64,000 nt of DNA from Thamnidium elegans (lineage: Eukaryota > Mucoromycota > Mucoromycetes > Mucorales > Mucoraceae): positions 310,001 through 374,000 of the forward strand of contig JAIXMG010000031.1 in NCBI GenBank assembly GCA_025201345.1, read 5' to 3'. The translations under genes were made by a program, and so were the position numbers. Below the pieces are notes generated by a model. The model saw nothing but the letters and a program-made list of their open reading frames with translations, ran no database searches and was not told where the DNA came from. Shown one piece after another: positions 34,255 through 45,524 of the stretch (within the stretch, counting starts at the first letter, position 1; each line of letters begins with the position of its first letter).

Positions 34255-35799
34255 ATGAATAGTCGACTGCTCAAGTTTATTTCTATTACACTACTTGTAG
34301 TTAGTATATGTTTTTTATTTAGTTATCTATTAGAGTTAGAACAAAAAAACACACTGTTAAAGGAACAAGAAGATTATGAACAACAAATAAAAGAAAAATT
34401 AGCTCTTGAAGAGCTGGAAAAAGAAAAAGAAATTAAAAGGGTTGCCAGAATATTAAATAATAGAGCTGTTATTGAACCTGAATTAACACTGGAAAATACA
34501 AGAGATTTAATCGATTCTTATTATATTGCTGTGCCTACCCCTGCTGAACCATGGAAACCTGAAACGCTTGACTTACTCAACTCACCTATTGGTCAAGCAA
34601 TTCAAGCTGATCTTTTTACTGTCCCTGAATTTATACCCAACTTCAAGTCACTAACAACACAAGAGAGATTATTCAAATCTTTATTTCAATACTTTGATCC
34701 TATTATCGCTGAAGGTGTTATCGATGTCTCAAAGCATCAAGATTATAAAGAAACTTGGTTATTATATACTCGTTTAGAACGTATACTATTTCCTTGGATT
34801 AGACCAAACTGGAAATCTGCTTTTGATATAAATTTATCTTCTTCAAACAGTAAAGGTATTGTAATGTGTGTTGGTGATGGTCAATTCATGTATGCTTCTA
34901 CTTCTGTCAAAGCTATTCGTGAAATATTAAAATCCGATTTACCAATTGAAATCTTTTATATCGATGAAAACGACTTATCCATCGAAAATCGTGATTATTT
35001 TGATGCTATACCTAACGTAAAGACTAAATCTATTGATACTTATATCAATAACGCCTATACAAGACTTGGTGGTTGGTCTATTAAACCCTTTGCCATTTTA
35101 GCTAGTAGTTTTGATGAGGTTATGATGATGGATGCTGACGTGTTTATGTTTAATAAGCCTGAAACATTTTTTGAAGATAAAGGGTATCAAAAGACTGGTG
35201 CTTTATTCTTTTTGGATCGTACTTTATTTGATAACTTTTATGAAGGTAAAAAATGGCTAAGATCTTTCTTACCTACTTATAGTACCTATCTTGAACAATC
35301 AAGATGGTGGAAAACTACCTCTACTCACGAACAAGAATCTGGTATTGTATTGATGGATAAGCGTAAGGTTTTATTTGGCTTATTAGCTACCTGTAAAATG
35401 AATGATAAAAGCGAAAGAGACAAGATTTCTTATAAACACTCACATGGTGATAAAGAAACATTTTGGATTGGATTTGAAATGATAGCTACACCTTATTCAT
35501 TTGTAAAGTCCTTTGGAGCTGTTATTGGTGGATTAGGTGATGCAGGAGCAGCCGAAAATGTATGTGGTAATCAACTTCACTTGGATGCAAATAATAAACC
35601 AATGTGGTGGAATGGTGGACTTTTACGTGATAAAAATAAGTGGGAAGATAGATATATGACATTTACTCATTTTGCTCAAGGTGAAGATTGGGAATTTGAA
35701 ACCTCTTGTATTAAAGAAACCGATAAAATTACGGAATTAACAAAGCACGAAAGAGATATCGGTACCAAATTAATAGAAATGGATAAAGAAAATAAATAA
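34255..35799 (+). CDS. Alpha-1,3-mannosyltransferase, Mnn1/Mnt family
   Basis: Intronless, 514 aa. Type II membrane topology: a short basic cytosolic tail, one membrane anchor at about residues 8-26 and a coiled stem (EQEDYEQQIKEKLALEELEK). The lumenal domain has the Mannosyl_trans3 (GT71) hallmarks: KGIVMCVGDGQFMYA, LPIEIFYIDENDL, LGGWSIKPFAILASSFDEV and the DxD motif MMDADVF. It would add terminal alpha-1,3-mannose to N- or O-glycans in the Golgi, using GDP-mannose and Mn2+. Its stop codon lies 16 bp from the stop of the convergent Kre2-like gene. Confidence 0.92.
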   Translation: MNSRLLKFISITLLVVSICFLFSYLLELEQKNTLLKEQEDYEQQIKEKLALEELEKEKEIKRVARILNNRAVIEPELTLENTRDLIDSYYIAVPTPAEPWKPETLDLLNSPIGQAIQADLFTVPEFIPNFKSLTTQERLFKSLFQYFDPIIAEGVIDVSKHQDYKETWLLYTRLERILFPWIRPNWKSAFDINLSSSNSKGIVMCVGDGQFMYASTSVKAIREILKSDLPIEIFYIDENDLSIENRDYFDAIPNVKTKSIDTYINNAYTRLGGWSIKPFAILASSFDEVMMMDADVFMFNKPETFFEDKGYQKTGALFFLDRTLFDNFYEGKKWLRSFLPTYSTYLEQSRWWKTTSTHEQESGIVLMDKRKVLFGLLATCKMNDKSERDKISYKHSHGDKETFWIGFEMIATPYSFVKSFGAVIGGLGDAGAAENVCGNQLHLDANNKPMWWNGGLLRDKNKWEDRYMTFTHFAQGEDWEFETSCIKETDKITELTKHERDIGTKLIEMDKENK

Positions 35800-35815
35800 A
35801 AACTTTTTATTTTTT

Positions 35816-36135
35816 TTAATAAAATCTTAAACAACTATAACCATCATTATCGAAATTTTGTTCTGGGCGACATGTACACTTTGAATATAATGATTTTTCA
35901 CTAGGACAATGCGTAAAATAATCTGCTACTTTATACCCAATATCGTTCCAAAAGTGAATATCTTGCTTTGTTAAAAACATAACTGCTCCCATCGATTGAA
36001 TAATTGGATCCCCCCATCTTTCATAAAATATACCATTCTTTTGATCCAAATAATTAAAAAATTGTTGATATTTTTCTCCTCTATAAAAACTAACATCTGC
36101 AATCTAATTAAAAAATAATTAATTACCAGTAAACG

Positions 36136-36179
<44 letters not shown>

Positions 36180-37105
36180 TGGAAATTATTCCAAAAATGA
36201 CAACCGTTAAATGTATTGGATTCATCTAAAATAAAATGCCACAGTGACTCTGGGTTACCACTTGATTGAATCCAATCTTGATGCTCTTTTGCAAAGTTTA
36301 ATACTGTTTGATACAAGGTTGGGATTGTTTCTCTATATTCATACAATGCCACCGAAAATGATGTTGTCTTTTTATTTTCAAACATATATTGAAAAGGGTC
36401 TGTGTCCACTGGACACAAGTACTCCGTTCCTGCTTCGAATCTCCAGCTGTAATCTAATTCTTGCATCAGAGCATGTCTATAATTATTATTTAGTTACTGA
36501 TATATATATATATATATATATGTATCAAATCGACTTTTTTTAAAAATATAATACCTATAAATTGTACCAGCCATAAATCTAGATTGAAATCGATAGTCTT
36601 CACTATTACCAAACATGGTAGTGTTTAAATCGTTACGAGCTTGTGCTGCTTTTTGTAAATCTGTATTTTCGTTATATCCATATAAATCACGCTGTACTCG
36701 TTCAAACCGAACGGTAGATTTAGTGAGTGAACTAGCTAATTCCATATACTCTTCAGAAAGTTCTTGATCTGTATAAATAATATAAGGATAATTGTGCTGT
36801 TTATTAAACTGATCTTCTAGATTGCGAATGGTAAAACGTAATTTAGTAAGAGAAGCTGAATCGCTCTTGACAAAGGTAACAAATGCAGCTCTAAACCTAT
36901 CGTGGGGAAATGATAAATTGGTTGGGTTATCATATTGCCAAGCAGAGGTACTGTAAGCAAAATAGTCATCGTCCCATGTTACTCCTAGTTGTGTTGTAAT
37001 GGGATTGTCGTTATGTATAGTCGAGGTCGAAAATAAATATATACCTGTCAGTATCACTATAGCAACTAATATAATCCTGGTAACTGGTTTATTTGAATTT
37101 ATCAT
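35816..37105 (-). CDS. Alpha-1,2-mannosyltransferase, Kre2/Mnt1 family (GT15)
   Basis: Exons (minus strand): 36555-37105, 36179-36476, 35816-36103 (378 aa; yeast Kre2 442). A Golgi signal anchor at about residues 9-26 is followed by the GT15 domain. Its hallmarks are RAAFVTFVKSD, YPYIIYTDQELSEEY, YRFQSRFMAGTIYRHALMQE, YSWRFEAGTEYLCPVDTDPF, CHFWNNFQIADVSFYR and FYERWGDPIIQSMGA...FLTKQDIHFW...DIGY. It extends O- and N-linked mannose chains. Intron 2 contains an A run of about 40 nt directly after the GTA donor; intron 1 contains (TA)11. Confidence 0.94.
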
Positions 37106-37732
37106 TTATAGTAACCAAAAAGAGAGAAAGAAAGCGACTCTGTTTTTTTAATAATAAAAAAAGTATCCTTAAGGGTGCATATTACCTGGTTCTTTTACGA
37201 TTGTTACTGCAGATCCCCTTGGTAACTCAATTTTTTTTAACTTTTGTGCGACCTTTAATTAAACTAAATAAAAGAAAAAAAAATACTCTCCATGGAATTT
37301 ATTTTTAAAAATATAAAATCTAATAAATGTTCCTTTGTTGTGTGTTGTCTTCTTTTACACGTTCTGTTTTACTGCTGTATACTTTATTATGTAACGTGAT
37401 TATATGTATGGTGCGTGTGTTTGATTTAATTTAAAGCTCCTCTTCCCCTTCTCTATTTATTGAGGGAGTGTTTTTTTTTGGCTGTTCATGTATGACATTT
37501 TTTATTATTTTTGCGCTACCACAAATAGAGTATAAAAAGGGCTTCGCTTATCTTTTATCTTTTATCTTTCTTTTTTGTTATTGTTATTTATTCCATCTTT
37601 TCTTTTTCTTTTATTGTATAAAAAGTAGTTTTTTTTTTTTTTTCCTTTTTACTGTATATTTCTTTTTTTCGATTTTAAATACAAGTCGTATATTACTTTA
37701 TAAAGTAGACTATATAAAAAAAAAGAAAGATC
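37106..37732. promoter_or_regulatory. Bidirectional promoter between KRE2-like and H+-ATPase genes
   Basis: 627 bp between divergent start codons. TATAAAAAGG at 37531 is followed by about 140 bp that is almost pure C/T (37545-37680), the arrangement seen in strongly expressed fungal promoters, and by a second TATAAAAAG at about 37617. The ATPase start codon follows at 37733. Confidence 0.55.
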
Positions 37733-38697
37733 ATGTCTATAAATAAACCAAACGAAACTATTCCGCTTACAGCAATGGCCGAAAAAGAATGGAAAGACCA
37801 AGTCTCTCCAGACCTTGAAATATACTTGGATACACAACCTACATACGGATTAACCGATACGCAGGTTACTGATAGGTTATCAAAGTTTGGTCGGAACGAA
37901 TTACAAGAAATTAAAAAGAGCAAAATTAAGCATTTTTTATCTTTTTGTAAATATTTATCTATACATGTAATATATATTCCATGGTATTTACTTTATTCTT
38001 ATTTTCTAGTTACGGGAGCTATTGCCTATCTCATGGAGATTTCAATTATACTAACTGCCATAACTCAAGACTGGGTAGACTTTAGTATTATTTTAGCCAT
38101 GTTAGTGATCAATGCCTTGATTGGATATAGCGAAGAAGCTAAAGCTGATTCTGCAGTAGCAGCATTAAAGAACAGTCTCGCCTTACACACACGATGCTGG
38201 AGAAATGGAAAAATCATTGAAATCAATGCGATTGAACTTGTCATTGGTGACGTTATTGTTATACGATTAGGCGATATTGTGCCTGCCGATGTACGTTTAT
38301 TAGGTATTGGTGCTACGGGTGAAGAGATTGACGGTGACATTCAAATCGATCAAAGTGCATTAACAGGTGAATCTTTACCGATACGTAAACGTAAAGGAGA
38401 TCTGGTTTATTCTTCCAGTACTGTGAAACAAGGACAACAACTTGGTATCGTTATCCGAACAGGGCCCAATACATTTATTGGTAAAGCTGCAAATTTAATA
38501 TCAATCACAACTGATGCAGGGCATTTTCAAAAGGTTGTCAATTATATTGGTAACTTCTTGATTGCCTTGTCTGTATTATTAGTTTTAATTATTTTTACGT
38601 ATGATTTGGTCGAGAAGAAAATTCAAAATGGTGCTGTTACAAAAGATGATGTTTTAGGAGCTTTGAAAGAAATGGTTGTATTAGCAATTGCTGCGTA

Positions 38698-38731
<34 letters not shown>

Positions 38732-40719
38732 TATATTCTTTACTAATAACACATCTTGAGTATGCAGTATTCCTGTAGGTCTACCAACTGTTATGTCGGT
38801 AACAATGGCTATCGGTGCAAAACAACTGGCAAAAAAGCAAGTAATCGTAAAAAGATTAACTGCTGTAGAAGAACTTGCTTCAGTTTCCATTTTGTGTAGT
38901 GATAAGACGGGTACGCTAACTTTAAATGAACTAACATTTGACGAACCTTATCTTGCCAAGACTTATACGAAAAGTGATATTTTATTGTATGCCTATCTTT
39001 CTTCTGAACCTGCTACAAGTGACCCTATCGAATTTGCCATTAGAAATGCTGCTACAAGAGATCACCCTTTAATTACAAGTGAAAAACATGAAGCAATGGG
39101 ATATAAAGTAAAGACTTTTAAACCATTCGACCCCAATGAAAAAATGTCCCGTGCTACCATATTGGAAAATTCCACACAATCTACTTTTAAAGTAGCTAAA
39201 GGTGCTCCTCAAGTCATTATCAATCTTGTAAAGCGTTACAATAGGGACTCGATGCATGAAGCAGAAGATGTTGTTCTTGAATTTGCTAGTCGTGGATTAC
39301 GTGCATTAGGCGTTGCTCGTACAAAATCAACATCTATTATAGATAATGGTGAAGAAGAATGGGAACTTGTAGGTATATTTAGTTTGATTGATCCTCCTCG
39401 TCATGACTCTGCAGAAACCATTAAAGATTGTGCTGAGTATGGTATTTCTGTCAAGATGATTACTGGTGACCAAACAATTATTGCAAAAGAAGTAGCGCAA
39501 AGATTAGATATGGGTCAAAATATTTTAGACGCCAATTCTCTTGTTGACCCCTCGAAAACAGATGACCAAGTAGCGTTACAATGTCTTGAAGTAGATGGTT
39601 TTGCTCGGGTTATTCCTGGTAATATATATATATATATATATATATACTTATATTTACTAGGGTTAAACCAGTACTAATTAATTTTTATACTTAGAACATA
39701 AATACAGAGTAGTAGAATTATTACAAGGAAAGGGTTACTTTGTAGCCATGACTGGAGACGGCGTTAACGATGCACCTGCATTGAAAAAAGCTAATGTAGG
39801 TATCGCTGTACATGGAAGTACAGACGCTGCTCGAACTGCTTCGGATATAGTATTACTTTCTCCTGGTCTGTCCGCTATTATTGATGGTATCAAAACGTCA
39901 AGAGCTATTTTTCAACGCCTTCAATCCTACGCTCTGTATCGTATCTCTTCAACCATTCACTTTCTAATTTTTTTCTTCGTCATTACTTTAGTCGAAGATT
40001 GGCAAATGCCACCTATATTTTTGATTTTAATTTCAGTATTGAATGATGCGGCTACAATGATTATGACAATAGATAATGTAACCATTTCGAAGAATCCTAA
40101 TGTTTGGAGGTTAAGATTGTTGGTAGTTTTGTCTACTGTTCTAGCTGTATTCTTGTCTTTGTTTTCATTTGCACATTTCTATATATTTAAAAATATCATT
40201 CAAGTAACAGAAGGTCAACTTTACTCTGTCATGTATCTTCATATTTCCGCAGGTATATATATATATATATACATATTTGTAGATATAATATTTCTTTATT
40301 TATAATATATTTATATAGCACCTCATTTTATCATCTTTTCTACACGTACTGAAGGATTCTGGTGGAATAGTTTACCCTCTTTGGCATTCACTGTAGTTGT
40401 TCTTACCACGCAGATAATAGCGCTCGTTTTATCTGTTTATGGATTTGTTGGAGATGCTAAAGTAGAAGGCATCGGCTGGGCTCAAGGTTTAATTATTCTT
40501 GCTGTTGCACTTGTTACGTTTGTCTTGGTAGATTTGGTAAAGGTACTCACAATCCGTCTCTGGAACAGAAACCACCCTACCAGTGTTATTGTAAAACACA
40601 GACCTACACTTAAATCATTAACACAGGGCAAAACATTGTCTATTGGAAAGAAGCCTACTCGTGCTCAAAAATTCAACCAAGAACATCATTTGGATTGGAG
40701 TGAAGGCCGGACTTATTAA
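37733..40719 (+). CDS. PMA1: Plasma-membrane H+-ATPase (P-type, subfamily IIIA)
   Basis: Exons 37733-37946, 38010-38694, 38768-39618, 39695-40252, 40319-40719 (902 aa). Motifs: actuator LTGES (about residue 205), IPVGLP in M4, phosphorylation site CSDKTGTLT (about 345), nucleotide domain KGAPQ, hinge TGDQTIIAKEVAQRL and MTGDGVNDAPALKKA (about 603), then the M5-M10 segments. It pumps H+ out using ATP and sets the membrane potential. Intron 1 (63 nt) has no in-frame stop; splicing it gives FLSFFTGAIAYLMEI, matching the family, so it is probably removed. The stop codon TAA is part of the TTAA target site of a piggyBac element that follows at once. Confidence 0.94.
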
Positions 40720-40919
40720 CAAGTACTTTTCAAATCAGCCCTATAGGGCCGGTCATGTTTCTAACAATAAATTATGGAGAATAGGGTTTTTATCTATCAA
40801 AATGTAATATATATATTTAATAAACCTTCAAAAATATTACCGAACTTTTTTTTCAAATTTTTTTATTCTTGAATTCTTGTTTAATTTACCATTACAATTG
40901 AGACATCACAAAAATTAAA

Positions 40920-41597
40920 ATGCCAAAAATTAATTCCATGATCTCGGTTGATGCACGCATCTCTGTATCCAAACAATTTTTAACGCGTACTGAAGTTTCT
41001 AGGCTTTTAAAAGACAAGTACGACTTCTCTATTCCTGGACTTCGTCTTCATGGAGTCATTATTGGTTCCATTATCGGTACCAATGGAGATGTAATGTGGC
41101 AGATTGTATTTGATGACGTTCCTGACAGAAACTTCTCTTTCCCGGGAATTACGATTAAATACGAAGGTCCTAGAAGATCTACTAGATCAGCTACCGTCCA
41201 TGAACATATTAATTTGGATTATCCAATCGAAGAAGATAGTGACAGTAGTGATAATGGTAATGAAGAAGAAGAAATTATTGATATTGCAACTTCAGCTGTA
41301 AGTAATAACTGGAGAATGGATCATGTAACGATTGACGCTCGTAACATCAGTCAATCATACAGATGTTTAACTTCGAAGTTCAACCTTTCGAATAAATTAA
41401 CTGCTTCTCCTGCTGATTTTTTCCTGTTCTTCTTGCCGATGGATCATATCCGCAACGTTGTTATTCCCAACACTAACGCTCATGCATCCACTATGATACA
41501 TAACTGGATTGATATCACGTTTGCGGAGTATATGACATGGATGGCTCTTCTTATGACTATGACTGTAATGGTATATGCTGATAAGAAAGCCTACTGA
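40920..41597 (+). pseudogene. PiggyBac transposase N-terminal part, truncated
   Basis: 225 codons without interruption. The end (PADFFLFFLPMDHIRNVVIP, then TNAHA, then EYMTWMALLMTMTVM) matches the start of the DDE_Tnp_1_7 domain, where the host of TN.yA and a helical block precede the first catalytic Asp. The frame stops at DKKAY, just where the family usually continues with Trp. The following catalytic region is missing, so the product cannot cut DNA. An acidic stretch (EEDSDSSDNGNEEEEII) precedes the domain. Confidence 0.85.
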
Positions 41598-41650
41598 CAC
41601 ATGGGTCCTAGTCTCTTCTTTCCTATTTTAAATGCAGGCTTGCACAGTCT

Positions 41651-41914
41651 TTGCTCAAAAAGGTCAAGGATTTCGAGAATTATGAAGAGGCAGGGCCTAT
41701 GAATACAAGAAGCCGAACTTCTGATGAAGCCCACAGGTATGTAGTTCTTGCCCAATATCCTGAAAGAAAAAGATTGGTATGTGGAACATGCAAGGAGAGG
41801 GGTGTAAAACCTTCTCGGGTTTCTAAAAGATGCGCATGCAACCTTAATGCCATGTGCCAAAAATGCCATCAGCTACACTTTGCTCAAGAAATGAATAATA
41901 ATATGTCCATGTAA
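41651..41914 (+). pseudogene. PiggyBac transposase C-terminal zinc finger, detached
   Basis: Translation ends with CGTCKERGVKPSRVSKRCAC, then NAMCQKCHQLHF: the cysteine-rich C-terminal finger typical of piggyBac transposases, which binds the terminal repeats. It is out of frame with the N-terminal ORF and separated from it by about 50 bp, at the point where the catalytic domain has been lost. Confidence 0.85.
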
Positions 41915-42551
41915 TCATTTATAAAGGTATAACCTATTCATTTTTTAAAAAAAATATATTGCTACAGCCTTTTTTTTTTTTTTTTTTCTGTTTTTGTAAT
42001 AGGCCCTATAGGGCCGATTAATTTTTTCGAAAAACTGACCAACTTTGTGATGAAATATTTGTGAGGCAAGTGTCCTTCTTTTTTTATAAAAAATTGTGAG
42101 AATGTATAGAAGATGTGGAAGTTAATGTTTTAATAAACATATTCCTTTAAAAAATATTTATTATCGTAAAAAATGATTTTTTGTGACCGGCCCTATAGGG
42201 CCGATTTGTCGTAAAAGTACTTGTTAATAAATAATATTTATTTGTTTTCATATTTTTATTACAATATTTTATCATTATTGTTGTCAGTTTCATTGTATTA
42301 TCAGACACAGAAAAGGCTTAACAGGAATATTGTGAGGGTATCTGGTTTTTCCCGACTTTTAACATTATCCACAATAAAAATAAGCCCTTTGAGGCTAATA
42401 ATATATTAAAAGCACAAAAATAGTCTTTTAAACTCCTCTTTTTTTTTTTTTTTTTTGCTAAATCCTTAAATTGGAACAACTGTATTCTTTTGTTTTTGTA
42501 ACGAATAAAACAAAAATAGCTTCAAAAAAGCAAGTGATTTTTTTTAAAAGT

Positions 42552-43854
42552 ATGGATGCCGAAGAACCTTCAGGTATTAGCTTTTTTTTTCTTCATGAGG
42601 CAATAAGCAGACAAGTTTACTAAAAAAACATTGTTGTTTCATGAAGGTTTCCGTAATGCACCTGTAACCAAATTCCTGGTGCCTATTGTAGGCGGTTGCT
42701 CTGCTTTAGCTCTCGCATTTAATGCTAAACCTCAAATGGCAACTCAACTTTCATATTTGATGAGTCATGGACAGGTAAAATATAGTCAGATATATATATA
42801 TATATATATCTATTATAGAATCAAAGATATTGATATAATGATAGTTCTGGAAGTTATTTACTAGTCATTGGGCATTCGGTAGTATCGGAACAACAGTAGC
42901 TGGAACTTGGTTAATCTATAAAATGAAAATTGTGGAAAGACGATATGGAAGTTCTAAATATGCGGTAAAGTTTGATAGGACCAGTAACTTTTTCTTTTTT
43001 TTTAAAAAAAAAAAGTATAGGTTATTAATTTTTTAAGATATAGGCTCTAATTTTTATATCATTTGTCGCGTCCACGTTACTTCAAACAGGTGCTTTAGTC
43101 GCAGGATCTCAATTTGGTTATATAAAGTCAATTGCCAGTGGACCGTAAGTTTCTTTATATTTGTGGTTTGATTGATATCAACTGATGTATATGTATATAG
43201 TTATGCTATTATTTTCTCAATTATATACCAGTTTCAAAAAATTGTACCAACTAGTTATCATGTAGGTATGTTGGGTTTCAATATTACTGATAAATCATTC
43301 GTCTTTATCGCAACCGCTCAGGTATAAAAAAAAAAAAGAGAAAAAAAAGAGAAAAAAAAAACAGAAAAAAAAAGGATAAAGTTTTGATTGAGTAGTAGGG
43401 AGAGCTAAAACATTCTTTTTACAAGTTGTTATTGTCTAGTTCATCAGCATCTATTATACCTTGTTTGTGTGGATTAGTGGTAGGAAGTATGTACGATAGT
43501 ACTGGTATCAAGGCATGGCGTTTCCCTAAATGGGTACGTTCATTCTCTAGTAAGTATATTTTGCCTGCATTGGCTGAGAAAAAGAGAAAAAGATGGAGAG
43601 CGGCAACAGCAGCAGCAGCAGCAGTAGCAGCAGCATCAACAGCTACTAGACAACAAGTAAACGAAGTACCAATTAGAAGGGCACCAGTTCCCCCTATTAA
43701 TGAGCACGATATTGATACTATATTTTCCATGTTTCCCAACTATTCTAGACAAGATATTAAAAACGCACTTATAAGGTCTAAATCCGATTTAAATCGTGCA
43801 GCAGAAATCTTGTTGACAACAGAACCTAGTGCCAGTAGTAGTGGTCAATCATAA
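42552..43854 (+). CDS. DSC2: Dsc2/UBAC2-like rhomboid pseudoprotease with UBA/CUE domain
   Basis: Exons 42552-42573, 42647-42774, 42854-42964, 43044-43144, 43201-43321, 43426-43854 (303 aa). Several membrane segments are visible. The rhomboid-like region reads SHGQLFTSHWAFGSIGTT and KIVERRYGSSKYA (fungal/animal UBAC2-type ERxxGSxK motif). The C-terminus is a three-helix ubiquitin-binding domain (INEHDIDTIFSMFPNYSRQD...NRAAEILL). Dsc2 is part of the Golgi/ER Dsc E3 ligase; UBAC2 acts in ER-associated degradation. The acceptor of intron 2 is the GGAAG before TTATTTACTAG, since the more obvious CTAG breaks the frame. An alanine run (43605-43635) comes from a GCA repeat. Confidence 0.85.
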
Positions 43855-43902
43855 TAAATAATAATAAAATAAAAGAGGGGGCGATTTTTTTTTTATTATT
43901 AT

Positions 43903-44955
43903 TTAGCCAATAATATTACGATGCTTTCCTTCATCGTGCGTAAATGAGAAACTTGAACCAAGTTTATTTGGATTAGCAGCCACAAGGGGTCTTTGTGAAG
44001 GTGGTTGAAATGTAAATATATTACGAAGAGCAGGAGCGTTTGGGTCGGCCCGACGAGTAGGTTGTCGCACTTGATCTTTAGGGTCGACAGGACCAAATAT
44101 TCTCCCTGCAGCTAAGTACAAAAATTAATATAAAAGTATTGATATAAAGAGTATATAATACTTACGGAATTGATTCTTGTCTTGTTCCTGTTGAGTCTAT
44201 ATAAAAAAGATATATTAGATATATATATATGTATATAAAAATGGGCGCAGTAGTAAAAGAGATTTACCTTTTGATGATCAGTATTGACGGGTTGATCGTT
44301 TAATCCAATTAACTGCACAGTTTTAGGAGAACAAAGTGTATCAACTTGTTCTTTGCCAACTATAGGCCATTTTACGTTACTAGAAATTACTTGTAATTGC
44401 TTTAATACACAGGCTTGATCCCAAAGGTATCGAATCGATTCAATTTTATGCTCCTTATTAAAGCTAACAGAGGTAGTCTAATCAATAATAATATATATAT
44501 ATGGTTTAATAAATTAGTCTAAATGTGTATTATAATATATTTGTACTTGCAACAGGAAACTTTATTGTTGAATTCATCTAAAATAAAAATAAAAGGTTAG
44601 CCAATGAAAAAACGAGTTTAATAGTTACATATTTAATTACCAAAAATCTTTCTTCGATATGAGGAACAAGCCATTTACATTCACCACTATGAAAGTGAAT
44701 TGACCAAGTTACTTCTTCAATTAACTTGTTTGAGCCAGTAACTGTGTTGTAAACTTCTTCTTGTACAGGGTTTACTTTTTCCGAGAACTGATTACTTAAA
44801 AAGAATTTACGTATCTGTGCGCTACCACGAACACCTACCGAAGTAGGCACATACATAATAACTGCATCTTCTGCGTACAAATCAACGGCTGTACGCTTAT
44901 TTTTAAAAGCACTCCATGTTTGTTCAACTGAATTTATTGTAGCTGATGACAACAT
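43903..44955 (-). CDS. NTF2-like fold protein, fungal
   Basis: Exons (minus strand): 44641-44955, 44554-44577, 44268-44477, 44166-44196, 43903-44111 (262 aa). The first part, VEQTWSAFKNKRTAVDLYAE followed by GVRGSAQIRKFFL and SIHFHSGECKWLVPHIEERF, then SIRYLWDQACVLKQL, has the order of an NTF2/SnoaL-like domain. The C-terminal ~90 residues are disordered, with GRIFGPVDPKDQV. Exon 2 is a 24-nt micro-exon with a weak GTTGCA donor; it is inferred from frame and from FPTTSVSF in the joined product. Function unknown. Confidence 0.7.
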
Positions 44956-45524
44956 TTTTAGTTTAATAAGAAACGGAAAAGGAAGAGACTTTTAATAAAT
45001 TGAAATAAATTTGCAATTTATTAAGTCGTGTATGACAAGGCATGCTCCTTTTTTTTTTAATGATAATAAGGAGATTGAACTTTAACCCAATCAATGAAAA
45101 TTTTAATCCATAGATCATTTTATCTGCAAAGTTACATGTTGACTGTATGAGTCAGTCCCTAAAAGTTGTGAATTATTAAAAATTGTGTATTTCTCTATTT
45201 TGAGTTTTAAAGGTAACGTTTTAGTTTCAATCAAATTATAGAGTTCTATTGTATTTTAGTGCGTAAAAAAAAAAAAATCTCATTTTATCTTTTACCATCA
45301 TTATAGAATTTTAAGCCTATCAAAGTATCAGTTAATATACGCTACATCCTTAAATTTTTCGCTGTTGCTTCTTTGGTGTATTGAATCTAATACTTTAGGG
45401 AAAATGCTTTACTTTGTATGGAATACCTGAGTTTTACGGTAATAAAATAAACGCGTCAAAAAAAAATAGAAAGAAATCAATGCTATATTATAGAATAAAA
45501 GTGCCTTTTTTTTAAAAAAAAAAA
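44956..45524. other. Intergenic
   Basis: AT-rich, no frame of interest, no repeat recognised apart from A/T runs. Confidence 0.5.

Larger units (their letters stand above)
40720..42223 (+). mobile_element. Non-autonomous piggyBac element, 1.5 kb
   Basis: TTAA occurs on both sides (40716-40719 and 42224-42227). The ends are inverted repeats: CAAGTACTTTT, then CAAATC, then GCCCTATAGGGCC with a 4-nt difference in spacing. TTAA duplication is specific to piggyBac. The palindrome GGCCCTATAGGGCC also occurs a third time at about 42001-42014. Inside are intact frames for the N-terminal part (40920-41597) and the C-terminal Cys/His finger (41651-41914) of a piggyBac transposase, but the catalytic DDD domain is deleted. 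Confidence 0.92.

Noticed and set aside
37160..37175. GTATCCTTAAG as a second U12-type donor
   Set aside because: It lies in the intergenic promoter region with no exon upstream and no branch site at a fitting distance.
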